Below are positions 1-6,768 of a stretch of DNA of 6,768 nucleotides, piece by piece. The notes under the pieces were generated by a model that was given only the letters and a program-made list of their open reading frames with translations, made no database searches and was not told the origin of the DNA. The translations under genes were made by a program, and so were the position numbers. This stretch comes from Bordetella parapertussis (GTDB lineage: Bacteria; Pseudomonadota; Gammaproteobacteria; Burkholderiales; SG8-41). Numbering within the stretch: position 1 is the first letter of the stretch; every line of letters begins with the position of its first letter. The stretch lies in assembly GCA_945863085.1 (NCBI GenBank), contig CAMBCD010000152.1, forward strand, positions 1 to 6,768. The letters are read 5' to 3'.

Positions 1-306
1 GCCCGTGCGGCGATCCACGCCAGGACTGACTGCGATCATGTCGATGCCTGCAACGTCCGGCGCGACCCCGAGCGCAATCGGCACCTGCGGCAGTTCGCGG
101 CGCAGCATGGCCGCATGGGGGGGAGCTGCGCGACTGTCCGTCGCGCGCACGTCGGCGCCGTGGCGCTGCAGCCAGCGCACCCTCGACAACCCGGTATCAC
201 CGAGACCAACGACCATTACGCGTGCACCCTTGAGGTCAAACATCAATTCCGGATTCGCATCCCGTTTTGCGTCCTGCTTCTTGTCCAGCTTCTCGTCCCA
301 TCTCAC
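1..306 (-). CDS. murD: UDP-N-acetylmuramoyl-L-alanine--D-glutamate ligase MurD, N-terminal part (runs off left edge)
   Basis: MurD is the cytoplasmic ATP-dependent ligase that adds D-glutamate to UDP-MurNAc-L-Ala, the second amino-acid step of peptidoglycan precursor synthesis. Only about the first 100 codons are here; the central ATPase and C-terminal domains lie beyond base 1. The visible part is the N-terminal Rossmann-like UDP-binding domain. Counting from the GTG at 304-306, it has [10 protein letters not shown] at residues 32-41, a DSR turn at 57-59 and the SPG motif at 94-96. The frame is intact across a run of seven C. The start is uncertain. GTG at 304-306 gives a 4-base GTGA overlap with the mraY stop, like other junctions here, and adds a charged 21-residue leader (pattern [16 protein letters not shown]). 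ATG at 241-243, with a weak GGA five bases upstream, gives a conventional MurD N-terminus ([15 protein letters not shown]). I chose the GTG for its overlap and the GC-rich third positions of the leader, but the ATG remains a serious alternative. Family identity is secure from motifs and from the position after mraY. Confidence 0.9.
   Translation of the reverse strand, partial: MRWDEKLDKKQDAKRDANPELMFDLKGARVMVVGLGDTGLSRVRWLQRHGADVRATDSRAAPPHAAMLRRELPQVPIALGVAPDVAGIDMIAVSPGVDRRTG
250..297 (-). repeat. Degenerate 12-base tandem repeat, four units, at the mraY/murD junction
   Basis: Read on the minus strand, four consecutive 12-base units each begin GAC or GAT and continue with an A/G-rich core: GACGAGAAGCTG, GACAAGAAGCAG, GACGCAAAACGG and GATGCGAATCCG. 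Units 1 and 2 match at 10 of 12 bases, units 2 and 3 at 7, and units 3 and 4 at 8. In the murD frame they encode a four-residue periodicity with Asp first and mostly Lys or Arg after it. They lie between the mraY stop and the conventional murD ATG. The similarity of the later units is weak enough that part of it may be chance or codon bias. Confidence 0.5.
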
Positions 307-1388
307 CGCAGCTTCAGCGTCGACAAGCCGATCAGCACCAGCATCATCGTGATGATCCAGAAGCGAACGACGACCTGGTTTTCTTTCCAGCCCTTCAATT
401 CATAGTGGTGGTGCAGCGGCGCCATTCGGAATATCCGCTTGCCGGTCAGCTTGAATGACGCCACCTGCAGCATCACCGACAGGGTTTCGACGACGAACAC
501 GCCACCCATGATGAACAGCACGATTTCCTGGCGCACGATGACCGCGATGGTGCCCAGCGCGGCGCCCAGCGCCAGCGCACCGACGTCCCCCATGAATACT
601 TCCGCGGGATAGGCGTTGAACCACAGGAAAGCGAGTCCGGCGCCGGCCATCGCGCCGCAGATCACCGTCAGTTCGCCGGCGCCCGGGATATAGGGAAAGG
701 CCAGGTATTTGGCGAACACGGCATTGCCTGCCACGTAGGCAAAAATGCCGAGGGCGCTGCCGACCATCACCGTGGGCATGATCGCGAGACCGTCCAGGCC
801 GTCGGTCAGGTTCACCGCGTTGCTGGTGCCGACAATCACCAGGTAGGTCATGGTGATGAAACCGATAGCGCCCAGCGGGTAGGTCACCTGCTTGAAAAAC
901 GGCACGATGAATTCGGTCTGCGCCGGCAGATTGGTCGAATAGGCGATGAATACCGCCGCTCCGAGGCCGATCACCGATTGCCAGAAAAATTTCACCCGCG
1001 CTGACAGTCCTTTCGGATTGCGGTGCACCACCTTGCGGTAGTCGTCGACCCAGCCGATGGCGCCAAACCCGACGGTAACAACCAGCACCACCCAGACAAA
1101 ACGGTTCTGCAGATCCGCCCACAGCAACGTGGTGATGATGATCGACACCAGGATCAGCGCGCCGCCCATGGTCGGCGTGCCGGCTTTCACCAGGTGGGTC
1201 TGCGGGCCGTCGTCGCGCACCGCCTGGCCGATCTTCAACGTCGTCAGCTTGCGGATCAGCGCAGGACCGACGATGAAGGAAATCATCAGCGACGTCAGGC
1301 AGGCCAGCACTGCGCGCAGCGTCAGATAATTGAAGACGTTGAAGGCGCGGACATGTTGTTCCAGCCATTGCGCCAGTTCAAGCAGCAT
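303..1388 (-). CDS. mraY: Phospho-N-acetylmuramoyl-pentapeptide-transferase MraY (lipid I synthase)
   Basis: MraY is the integral inner-membrane enzyme that transfers phospho-MurNAc-pentapeptide from UDP to undecaprenyl phosphate, giving lipid I, the first membrane step of peptidoglycan synthesis. The 361-residue product matches the usual length of about 360. It is very hydrophobic, with about ten membrane segments expected for the family. Visible motifs are VRDDGP at 57-62, the catalytic Asp pair in DDYRK at 115-119, NLTDGLDG at 193-200, FMGDVG at 265-270 with the third catalytic-site Asp at 268, and the APLHHHYE signature at 323-330 with its His triplet at 326-328. All expected key residues are present. 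The ATG lies inside the end of murF (11-base overlap). A good Shine-Dalgarno (GGAGG, 8-base spacer) precedes it, so initiation need not depend wholly on coupling. The stop adjoins or overlaps the murD start. The identity is not in doubt. Confidence 0.98.
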   Translation of the reverse strand: MLLELAQWLEQHVRAFNVFNYLTLRAVLACLTSLMISFIVGPALIRKLTTLKIGQAVRDDGPQTHLVKAGTPTMGGALILVSIIITTLLWADLQNRFVWVVLVVTVGFGAIGWVDDYRKVVHRNPKGLSARVKFFWQSVIGLGAAVFIAYSTNLPAQTEFIVPFFKQVTYPLGAIGFITMTYLVIVGTSNAVNLTDGLDGLAIMPTVMVGSALGIFAYVAGNAVFAKYLAFPYIPGAGELTVICGAMAGAGLAFLWFNAYPAEVFMGDVGALALGAALGTIAVIVRQEIVLFIMGGVFVVETLSVMLQVASFKLTGKRIFRMAPLHHHYELKGWKENQVVVRFWIITMMLVLIGLSTLKLR

Positions 1389-2775
1389 TGCCCGTGCCTC
1401 CGGTTGTGTTTCCTGCCACAGCCTCTATGCCACGCACGACACGCTCCATCTGCATGAAGCGCGAACCCTTGACCAGCAGCGCCGTCTGCGGACCGAGCGC
1501 GCCATCGACATCGACCAGCAGTTCTTCGATGCGCGGGTAATGCCGGGCACCGGCGCCAAAAGCACGCGCCGTCACTGCCGCGAGTTCGCCCAGGGCGTAC
1601 AGCCCGTCGATGCCGGCATCGCGCGCGTAATGCCCCACCTCTTCATGGAATGCCGCTCCCTGTGTGCCGACTTCACCCATGTCGCCCAGCACCAGCAGCT
1701 TGCGTCCAGGAGCCCGCGCCAGCACGTCGATCGCCGCGCGCACCGAATCCGGGTTGGCGTTATAGGTATCGTCGATCAGCATTGCACCGCGGGGTCCGGT
1801 CTTGATCTGCAAGCGGCCTTTGACCGCGACAAACCGGGCCAGCGCCCGCGCGCAGGCCGCCAGCGACGCGCCGGCCGCCGTGGCCGCGGCGATCGCCGCC
1901 AGCGCGTTGCGCACGTTGTGCTCCCCGGCCAGCGGCAGATCAAATGCGGTCTGTTCTTCGGGTGTGGTGACTTCAAGGTGCGCCGATGACGCCTGCATCC
2001 GGCATTGCGCATGTACCGCAGCAGAATCCCGCAAACCGAAATCGCGCAGGCGACGCGCGCCGGCAGCGGTACGCCAGACACCGGCATGGGCGTCATCGGC
2101 ATTGATCACAGCCACGCCGTCCTCCGCCAGCGCGCTGATCAGGCTGGCGTGCTCAACCGCAACATCGGCCACCGACCGCATGAATTCCTGGTGTTCGCGC
2201 TGCGCGTTGTTGATCACCGCAATGGTCGGCGCCGCGATGGCCGCCAGTTGCGCGGTTTCCCCGGGATGGTTCATGCCGACCTCGACCACCGCAACGCGAT
2301 GCTCCTCGCGCAGCGCGAGGAGCGTCAGCGGCAAACCGATATGGTTGTTGAGGTTGCCGCGGGTGGCCAGCACGGCGGCATCGCCAAAATGCGCGCGCAG
2401 GCAGGCCGCGATCATTTCCTTAACCGTGGTTTTGCCGTTGGAACCGACGACTGCGACCAGCGGAATGTGGAATTGCCGGCGCCAGTGCGCGGCCAGCGCG
2501 CCCAGCGCAACGGTGGTATCGGCGACCGCGGCAACCGGCAGACCCGTAGCCATGTTCGTCGCCGCGTCCACATACTCGCGATCAACCAATGCGGCCACAG
2601 CGCCGGCGGCGGCGGCCTGGCCGACAAAATCATGTCCATCGTACTTTTCGCCACGCAGCGCAATAAACAGATCGCCCTTTTTCAGGGTACGGCTGTCAGT
2701 GCACACATCATCAAACCGTGCATCGGTGCCACGCAGTTCGCCGCCGAGCACCGTCGCTGTCTGGGCCAGTGTCAT
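1378..2775 (-). CDS. murF: UDP-N-acetylmuramoyl-tripeptide--D-alanyl-D-alanine ligase MurF
   Basis: MurF is the cytoplasmic ligase that adds the D-Ala-D-Ala dipeptide to UDP-MurNAc-tripeptide using ATP, completing the UDP-MurNAc-pentapeptide that MraY uses. Numbering from the ATG, the 465-residue product shows the three-domain Mur ligase layout. The N-terminal substrate domain includes CTDSR near 25-29. The P-loop GSNGKTT is at 111-117, followed by [15 protein letters not shown] from 139, EVGMN at 165-169 and [11 protein letters not shown] at 188-198. The C-terminal domain has [10 protein letters not shown] at 335-344 and LVKGSR at 434-439. Length is close to the usual 450-460. The start is a GTG/ATG pair: GTG at 2776-2778 overlaps the murE stop by four bases, while ATG at 2773-2775 shares one base with it. 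I took the ATG; the products differ by one Met. No good Shine-Dalgarno is seen, only a G-rich run in the end of murE, so translation is probably coupled to murE. The 3' end overlaps mraY by 11 bases. Confidence 0.97.
   Translation of the reverse strand: MTLAQTATVLGGELRGTDARFDDVCTDSRTLKKGDLFIALRGEKYDGHDFVGQAAAAGAVAALVDREYVDAATNMATGLPVAAVADTTVALGALAAHWRRQFHIPLVAVVGSNGKTTVKEMIAACLRAHFGDAAVLATRGNLNNHIGLPLTLLALREEHRVAVVEVGMNHPGETAQLAAIAAPTIAVINNAQREHQEFMRSVADVAVEHASLISALAEDGVAVINADDAHAGVWRTAAGARRLRDFGLRDSAAVHAQCRMQASSAHLEVTTPEEQTAFDLPLAGEHNVRNALAAIAAATAAGASLAACARALARFVAVKGRLQIKTGPRGAMLIDDTYNANPDSVRAAIDVLARAPGRKLLVLGDMGEVGTQGAAFHEEVGHYARDAGIDGLYALGELAAVTARAFGAGARHYPRIEELLVDVDGALGPQTALLVKGSRFMQMERVVRGIEAVAGNTTGGTGNAA
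1397..1401 (-). promoter_or_regulatory. Ribosome-binding site of mraY, inside the end of murF
   Basis: On the minus strand GGAGG lies 8 bases before the mraY ATG (1386-1388), within the last codons of murF. It supports the chosen mraY start and suggests mraY can be initiated independently despite its 11-base overlap with murF. Confidence 0.75.
2301..2323 (-). repeat. Perfect 10-bp inverted repeat with 3-base loop inside murF
   Basis: GCTCCTCGCG at 2301-2310 is followed by a 3-base spacer and then its exact reverse complement CGCGAGGAGC at 2314-2323. In the murF mRNA this would form a very stable GC-rich hairpin, within the codons for LLALREE at about residues 152-158. No T-run follows on either strand, so it is not an intrinsic terminator. 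Codon choice at a Leu-Ala-Leu-Arg-Glu-Glu stretch could produce it by chance. Confidence 0.6.
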
Positions 2776-4247
2776 CACCGCGCCCCCCCGGCCAGCACCG
2801 TGCGCACCACCGCCGCGTCGCTGTAACGGCGCTTCACGCCCTGTATTTCCTGGTATCGCTCGTGGCCCTTGCCGGCGATCAGCACGATGTCGCCGCGCCG
2901 CGCCGCGGCCAGCGCATGGGCAATCGCCCGGCGCCGGTCCGCTATCTGTTCATGTTTTCCGGAAACGCCTTCGGCAATCTCGGCAATGATGGCTTGCGGA
3001 TCCTCGCTGCGCGGGTTGTCGCTGGTAATGATCACCGCATCGGCAATGCGCGAAGCCACTGCCCCCATCAGCGGGCGTTTGCCGCGATCACGTTCGCCGC
3101 CGCAGCCGAACACGCAGAACAGCCGGGCGTGCTGGCCGGCAGCCGTGCGCAGGCTGCGCAACACTTTTTCCAGCGCGTCCGGGGTGTGCGCGTAATCGAC
3201 GATCACCAGCGGCGCGCGGCCGCCGCCATAACGCTCGGTACGCCCGGGCACCGGCAACACTTTTTCCAGTGCCGCCACCGACTGGTCGAGGCCGACATCG
3301 CTGACCAGCAGCGTCGCCAGCGAACCGAGCAGATTCACCGCATTAAAACCGCCGATCAACGGACTGTGCAGCGTTGCCCGCCCCCACGGTGAAGCAATGT
3401 CGAAAGAAACCCCGTCGAGGCCAAGGCGCAGATTGCGGCCTTGAACACAGGGCAGAGAGGCGCGCGCCGTTCGCGCCTGAAATCCGTAGCCCAGCGCTTT
3501 CGCGCGTTTGTGTTTCCAGCATTGCGCGAGTTCGCGCCCGAACGCGTCATCGAGATTCAGCACGGCGTGCCCAAGGGTGGGCCAGCGGAACAGCCGCGCC
3601 TTCGCTGCCTGGTAACGCCGCATCGTGCCGTGATAATCAAGGTGGTCGCGCGTCAGGTTGGTCAGCAACGCGACATCGAATTCGACGCCGGACAAGCGGT
3701 CCTGATCAAGACCGTGGGAAGACGCTTCCATACACACGGCACGCGCGCCGGCACGCGCCATCGCGCGCATGCGTGCATGCAGCGTCACCGCATCCGGCGT
3801 GGTATTCACCTGCGCATCCAGTTGCTCGGGAAAACCGCTGCCCAGCGTGCCGATCACCGCGCATTTGCGTTTTGTGCGGGTCAGTGACTGCGCGATCCAC
3901 TGGCTGCATGAAGTTTTGCCGTTGGTGCCGGTGACCCCGATGGCCCACAATTTCGCACTGGGTTTACCGTAAACCTCGCTGGCGATAACACCGGCCTGGC
4001 GGCGCAGATGCGCAACACCGAGATTCGGCACCCGCCAGCGCGGATTCCAGGCATAAGCGCCGTTATCCCACAGCACCGAGGCTGCGCCGTTGGCAATCGC
4101 CTGCGCAATGTAATCGCGGCCGTCACGGGATTCGCCGGGATAAGCGACGAAAGTATCGCCAGCCTTGACCGCACGACTATCCACCGTCAGTCGGCGCACG
4201 CCCAGCCTGCGCACCGCCGTCTGCATGTCGTTCAATGCAGCGGGCAT
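2775..4247 (-). CDS. murE: UDP-N-acetylmuramoyl-L-alanyl-D-glutamate--meso-2,6-diaminopimelate ligase MurE
   Basis: MurE is the cytoplasmic ATP-dependent ligase that adds the third stem-peptide residue to UDP-MurNAc-L-Ala-D-Glu. The DNPR motif at 410-413 marks the meso-diaminopimelate-adding class rather than the lysine class, as expected for a Gram-negative. Numbering from the ATG, the 490-residue product (family about 490-500) has LTVDSR near 20-25, the P-loop GTNGKTS at 107-113, NTTPD at 148-152, and MEASSHG at 173-179. NLTRDHLDYHG is at 197-207 and the probable carbamylated Lys is at 216 in QAAKARLF. Further along are DYAHTPD at 351-357, GCGGERDRGKRP at 381-392 and GKGHE at 459-463. Two starts are possible: GTG at 4248-4250 overlaps the ftsI stop by four bases, and ATG at 4245-4247 shares one base with it. 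The GGAGG inside the end of ftsI sits 7 bases from the ATG but only 4 from the GTG, so I chose the ATG. The 3' end passes into murF with no gap. Confidence 0.98.
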   Translation of the reverse strand: MPAALNDMQTAVRRLGVRRLTVDSRAVKAGDTFVAYPGESRDGRDYIAQAIANGAASVLWDNGAYAWNPRWRVPNLGVAHLRRQAGVIASEVYGKPSAKLWAIGVTGTNGKTSCSQWIAQSLTRTKRKCAVIGTLGSGFPEQLDAQVNTTPDAVTLHARMRAMARAGARAVCMEASSHGLDQDRLSGVEFDVALLTNLTRDHLDYHGTMRRYQAAKARLFRWPTLGHAVLNLDDAFGRELAQCWKHKRAKALGYGFQARTARASLPCVQGRNLRLGLDGVSFDIASPWGRATLHSPLIGGFNAVNLLGSLATLLVSDVGLDQSVAALEKVLPVPGRTERYGGGRAPLVIVDYAHTPDALEKVLRSLRTAAGQHARLFCVFGCGGERDRGKRPLMGAVASRIADAVIITSDNPRSEDPQAIIAEIAEGVSGKHEQIADRRRAIAHALAAARRGDIVLIAGKGHERYQEIQGVKRRYSDAAVVRTVLAGGAR

Positions 4248-5980
4248 CACACTTCCTCCCGCACCAGCGGCACATCTTCCGGCTTGAGCACCGTGGTTTT
4301 GGCCGGCGCGTCAGGTGGCACCGCCAGCAAACGCAGTGTTCCCGCCATAACCTGGCTGAATACCGGCGCGGCCACCGCGCCACCGTAATACTGCCCCGCT
4401 GAAGGTTCGTCGATCATCACGGCCACGATCACGCGCGGCCGTGACGCCGGCGCCATGCCAACAAACGATGCGACATAGCGGTTGGCCGCATAACCCTTGC
4501 CTTCGAGCTTGTGCGCGGTGCCGGTCTTGCCGGCCACCGTATAACCCGACACCTGGGCGCCGGGCGCCGTGCCACCGGGCTGGGCTGCCATTTCCAGCAT
4601 TTTGCGCACCGCCAGCGCAGTCTGCGCGGATACCACGCGCGTGCCCTGCACGGGACTGTCGCGCTTCAGCAAGGTCACCGGATGCAGCACGCCGTCGGAG
4701 GCGAACATTGTGTACGAACGCGCGAGTTGCATCAGCGACACCGAAATGCCGTAACCGTACGACATCGTAGCCTGCTCGATCGGCTTCCAGGTCGCATGGG
4801 CGCGCAGACGGCCCGACACCTCGCCGGGAAATCCGGATCTTGGCGGCAAGCCGAAACCGGCGCGGCTGAACAGGCTCCACAACACCTCGGATGACAGCGC
4901 CAGACCCATTTTTGCGGTGCCGACGTTCGACGATTTCTGGATCACCTGCGCCACCGTCAGCGCGCCCTGGGGATGCGCGTCATGTATGGTGCGATTGCCG
5001 ATGGTCAGCTGGCCGGGCGCAGTCTGGATCACCGTGCCGGGCTGGAACAGCCCGGCTTCCAGCGCCGCGGCAGCCGTGAACGGCTTCAGCGTCGAGCCCG
5101 GCTCGAACAGATCGGTGACCACGCGGTTGCGGGTGCGGCGAGCATCCATCTTGCCGCGGTTGTTCGGGTTGTAGGCCGGCAGATTCGCCATCGCCAGGAT
5201 TTCGCCGCTGTCGGCATCGAGCACGACGATGCCGCCGGCCTTGGCGCGATGCGCGGCGACCGCCGCCTTCAGCTCGCGGAACGCGAGGTACTGGATACGC
5301 GCATCAATCGACAACCTGAGCTGCTGCCCGTTTTGCGGCACGCGGATGCTTTCCACATCCTCGACAATACGGCCCAGCCGGTCCTTGATCACGCGGCGGC
5401 TGCCGGGTCTGCCGGCCAGCGTGTCTTCGAATGCCAGCTCCAGGGCTTCCTGCCCTTTGTCATCAACGCCGGTAAAACCAATGATGTGCGACATCACTTC
5501 GCCCGCCGGGTAATAACGGCGGTGCTCGCGCTGCAAAAAAACACCGGGGATGCCCAGCTGCACCACGCGCTCCGCCTGCTCCGGCGGCAACTGGCGTTTC
5601 AGGTAGACGAATTCGCGCTGCGTGTCGGACAATTTGGAACGCAGTTCGTCATTGCTGATCTCCAGCAATTTCGCCAGCTTGCGCAGATCCGCGGGATCCG
5701 CCTCGATGTCGGCGGGACTGGCCGCCACCGACTCCACCGGCGTGGAAATCGCCAGCGGTTCATTGTTGCGGTCGACGATCATGCCGCGGCTCGCGCCGAT
5801 TTCGACAACGCGCGAATAACGCGACTCACCCTTGCGCTGCAGAAAATCATTGTTCAGCGCCTGCAGCCACAATGCGCGCCCGGCCAGCGCGATAAACCAT
5901 GCCGCCAGCACCACCAGCATCAGGTTGGCGCGCCAGGCCGGCAGACTGGGCGTCGGATCGCGGCTTGCGACCGGCTTCAT
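4247..5980 (-). CDS. ftsI: Septal peptidoglycan D,D-transpeptidase FtsI (penicillin-binding protein 3)
   Basis: FtsI is the class B penicillin-binding protein that cross-links peptidoglycan at the division septum, working with the glycosyltransferase FtsW and recruited through the FtsQ-FtsL-FtsB complex. The 577-residue product is near the usual 580-590. It has a short cytoplasmic tail, one membrane anchor at about 17-38, and the non-catalytic pedestal domain with RGMIVDR at 65-71. The transpeptidase domain carries all three catalytic motifs: SxxK with the nucleophile Ser296 and Lys299 (EPGSTLKP), SxN at 350-352 (SSN), and KTGT at 485-488. The ATG at 5978-5980 was chosen because it forms an ATGA overlap with the ftsL stop, has GGAG 8 bases upstream, and leaves the normal short cytoplasmic tail before the anchor. 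The frame stays open for another 99 codons upstream, but that part merely shadows ftsL and has no FtsI character. The 3' end carries the ribosome-binding site of murE. Confidence 0.98.
   Translation of the reverse strand: MKPVASRDPTPSLPAWRANLMLVVLAAWFIALAGRALWLQALNNDFLQRKGESRYSRVVEIGASRGMIVDRNNEPLAISTPVESVAASPADIEADPADLRKLAKLLEISNDELRSKLSDTQREFVYLKRQLPPEQAERVVQLGIPGVFLQREHRRYYPAGEVMSHIIGFTGVDDKGQEALELAFEDTLAGRPGSRRVIKDRLGRIVEDVESIRVPQNGQQLRLSIDARIQYLAFRELKAAVAAHRAKAGGIVVLDADSGEILAMANLPAYNPNNRGKMDARRTRNRVVTDLFEPGSTLKPFTAAAALEAGLFQPGTVIQTAPGQLTIGNRTIHDAHPQGALTVAQVIQKSSNVGTAKMGLALSSEVLWSLFSRAGFGLPPRSGFPGEVSGRLRAHATWKPIEQATMSYGYGISVSLMQLARSYTMFASDGVLHPVTLLKRDSPVQGTRVVSAQTALAVRKMLEMAAQPGGTAPGAQVSGYTVAGKTGTAHKLEGKGYAANRYVASFVGMAPASRPRVIVAVMIDEPSAGQYYGGAVAAPVFSQVMAGTLRLLAVPPDAPAKTTVLKPEDVPLVREEV
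4255..4259 (-). promoter_or_regulatory. Ribosome-binding site of murE, inside the end of ftsI
   Basis: On the minus strand GGAGG sits in the last ftsI codons. The spacer is 7 bases to the ATG at 4245-4247 but only 4 to the GTG at 4248-4250, so it favours the ATG as the murE start. Confidence 0.7.
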
Positions 5981-6261
5981 GGCTGGGGCTCCGCGCGCGG
6001 TGCCGGCACCACTTCCACGCGGTTCGCCACCGGCAAACGCATGCCCAGTTCGCGGGTGGCGATGCGCTCGATGCGGCCATGGGTTCCCCAGGTTCCCTGT
6101 TCGAGCTGCAACTGGCCCCACTCGACATCCAGCTGCTTCGCCGCCGCCTGCTCCTTCTGCAGTTCGACGTAGAGCTTGCGCGCCTTGTGTTGCGAAGACA
6201 CCAGCGACAGCGCGCACACGATCAGCGCAGCGAGCAGGATGAAGCTCAGGCGCGCAGTCAT
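5977..6261 (-). CDS. ftsL: Cell division protein FtsL
   Basis: FtsL is a small bitopic inner-membrane division protein. It pairs with FtsB through a periplasmic coiled coil, binds FtsQ, and helps activate FtsW-FtsI at the septum. The 94-residue product has a basic N-terminal tip, one hydrophobic membrane segment at about 5-23, and then a periplasmic helix from about 26 to 58. Leu30, Leu44, Leu51 and Trp58 fall at seven-residue spacing, as in a coiled coil. The [11 protein letters not shown] segment at about 64-74 is typical of the family, and the tail is proline-rich. FtsL is poorly conserved, so the call rests on topology, the beta-type '[12 protein letters not shown]' core, and location between rsmH and ftsI. 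The ATG overlaps the rsmH stop and the TGA overlaps the ftsI start, each by four bases (ATGA). Upstream there is only a G-rich stretch, not a good Shine-Dalgarno, so coupled translation from rsmH is likely. Confidence 0.95.
   Translation of the reverse strand: MTARLSFILLAALIVCALSLVSSQHKARKLYVELQKEQAAAKQLDVEWGQLQLEQGTWGTHGRIERIATRELGMRLPVANRVEVVPAPRAEPQP
5989..5992 (-). promoter_or_regulatory. Probable ribosome-binding site of ftsI, inside the end of ftsL
   Basis: On the minus strand GGAG occurs 8 bases before the ftsI ATG (5978-5980). It supports this start over the much longer open frame that continues upstream across ftsL. Confidence 0.55.
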
Positions 6262-6768
6262 GCTGCCGCCCCCGCATTTCCCCGGGAACGTTCGGCGACC
6301 CGCATCACTGCACTGCGCGCGCGCGGGTTGGCCGCAACTTCCGCGCCGCTCGCGCGCTGCGCGCGGCCGATCAGCCGCATCCGCGGCTGTGGCAGATCAC
6401 GGGCGCGCACCGGCAGCCGCGCCGGCAGCGCATCCGCCTGTGACTGCGTACGCAGGAAGCGCTTCACGATACGATCTTCCAGTGAATGAAAAGCGATGAC
6501 CACCAGCCGGCCTTCCGGCTGCAGCAGGTCAACGCATTGCGGCAGCACTAGCGATAACTCCTCAAGCTCCTGATTGATGTGAATCCGTAAAGCCTGAAAC
6601 GTGCGCGTCGCCGGATCCTGGCGTGGCTCGCGCGCGGGAACGGCTTCTGCCACGATCGCGGCAAGTTGTCGTGTGGTGTCAACAGGTCCCCGCGTCCGAG
6701 CCGCAACAATCGCTGCTGCAATCTGTTTAGCAAACCGTTCTTCGCCATGGTCCCTGATGACCTCCCTG
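6258..6768 (-). CDS. rsmH: 16S rRNA (cytosine(1402)-N4)-methyltransferase RsmH (MraW), C-terminal part (5' end outside window)
   Basis: RsmH is the S-adenosylmethionine-dependent enzyme that N4-methylates C1402 of 16S rRNA in the ribosomal P site. It is normally the second gene of the dcw cluster, after mraZ. The window holds the last 169 codons; the right edge cuts the gene, and the N-terminal part with the SAM-binding glycine motif is missing. The frame stays open to base 6768, beyond the GTG at 6651-6653, which is an internal Val codon and not the start. From the edge the protein reads [16 protein letters not shown], then [17 protein letters not shown]. It continues with [20 protein letters not shown] and [19 protein letters not shown], which are strongly conserved RsmH segments, and ends in a basic Arg/Ala-rich tail. 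The TGA overlaps the ftsL ATG (ATGA). With a typical length near 310, a little under half the protein is missing. The identity is secure from the motifs and gene order. Confidence 0.97.
   Translation of the reverse strand, partial: REVIRDHGEERFAKQIAAAIVAARTRGPVDTTRQLAAIVAEAVPAREPRQDPATRTFQALRIHINQELEELSLVLPQCVDLLQPEGRLVVIAFHSLEDRIVKRFLRTQSQADALPARLPVRARDLPQPRMRLIGRAQRASGAEVAANPRARSAVMRVAERSRGNAGAAA

Noticed and set aside
117..123. Possible frameshift in murD at the C7 run
   Set aside because: Translation through the run stays in frame and continues with MurD-like sequence up to the SPG motif, so the gene is intact as far as it can be seen.
400..1368. 322-codon minus-strand open frame inside mraY
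   Set aside because: It is an alternative frame of mraY with a charged, Arg/His/Gly-rich product, while the mraY frame has every catalytic motif.
2301..2323. Hairpin in murF as an intrinsic terminator
   Set aside because: No T-run follows on either strand and it lies mid-gene in an essential operon.
1802..2989. 395-codon plus-strand open frame
   Set aside because: It is antisense to murF and the end of murE, which carry complete family motifs. Its Ala/Ser/Arg-rich product looks like a high-GC antisense artefact.
4973..6172. 399-codon plus-strand open frame
   Set aside because: It is antisense to ftsI and ftsL, with an Arg/His/Gln-rich composition and no recognisable domain; typical of the reverse frame of a GC-rich gene.
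5981..6277. Open frame extending ftsI by 99 codons upstream
   Set aside because: It lies wholly over ftsL in another frame, is Arg/Gly/Ala-rich shadow sequence, and would put a long tail before the FtsI membrane anchor. The ATG at 5978-5980 with the ATGA overlap and GGAG is the start.
1..6768. A novel system, mobile element, CRISPR array or RNA gene
   Set aside because: The whole window is accounted for by seven well-known dcw genes in standard order. I saw no transposase, spaced repeats, tRNA-like fold or foreign-looking insert on either strand.

Overview
The window is a contiguous, GC-rich piece of the bacterial division and cell-wall (dcw) cluster. Every gene is read on the minus strand. 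In transcription order, from high to low coordinates, they are rsmH (3' part only), ftsL, ftsI, murE, murF, mraY and murD (5' part only). This is the standard proteobacterial dcw order. The organism looks like a Gram-negative betaproteobacterium. The evidence is a short FtsL with the '[12 protein letters not shown]' type core, a MurF '[11 protein letters not shown]' segment, a 361-residue MraY, and a MurE carrying the DNPR motif of meso-diaminopimelate-adding enzymes. The lineage call comes from remembered family features, not from a search.

Layout: 6258-6768 holds the C-terminal 169 residues of the 16S rRNA methyltransferase RsmH. 5977-6261 is FtsL and 4247-5980 is the septal transpeptidase FtsI (PBP3). 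2775-4247 is MurE, 1378-2775 MurF and 303-1388 MraY. The N-terminal part of MurD runs off the left edge. Coding density is essentially complete. All six junctions overlap or can overlap: ATGA at rsmH/ftsL and ftsL/ftsI, a GTGATG double start at ftsI/murE and murE/murF, 11 bases at murF/mraY, and GTGA at mraY/murD if the upstream murD start is used. No gene-free stretch longer than about 60 bases exists. I see no internal promoter, terminator, tRNA, mobile element or CRISPR array.

Functionally, MurE, MurF and MurD are the cytoplasmic Mur ligases that build the UDP-MurNAc-pentapeptide. MraY moves phospho-MurNAc-pentapeptide onto undecaprenyl phosphate to make lipid I. FtsI cross-links septal peptidoglycan, and FtsL, with its partners, helps activate it. 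The genes therefore couple precursor supply to the septal machinery in one co-translated transcript.

I found no sign of an undescribed system. The less ordinary details are a degenerate 12-base tandem repeat at the mraY/murD junction, a perfect 10-bp hairpin inside murF, and the repeated GTG/ATG start ambiguity.
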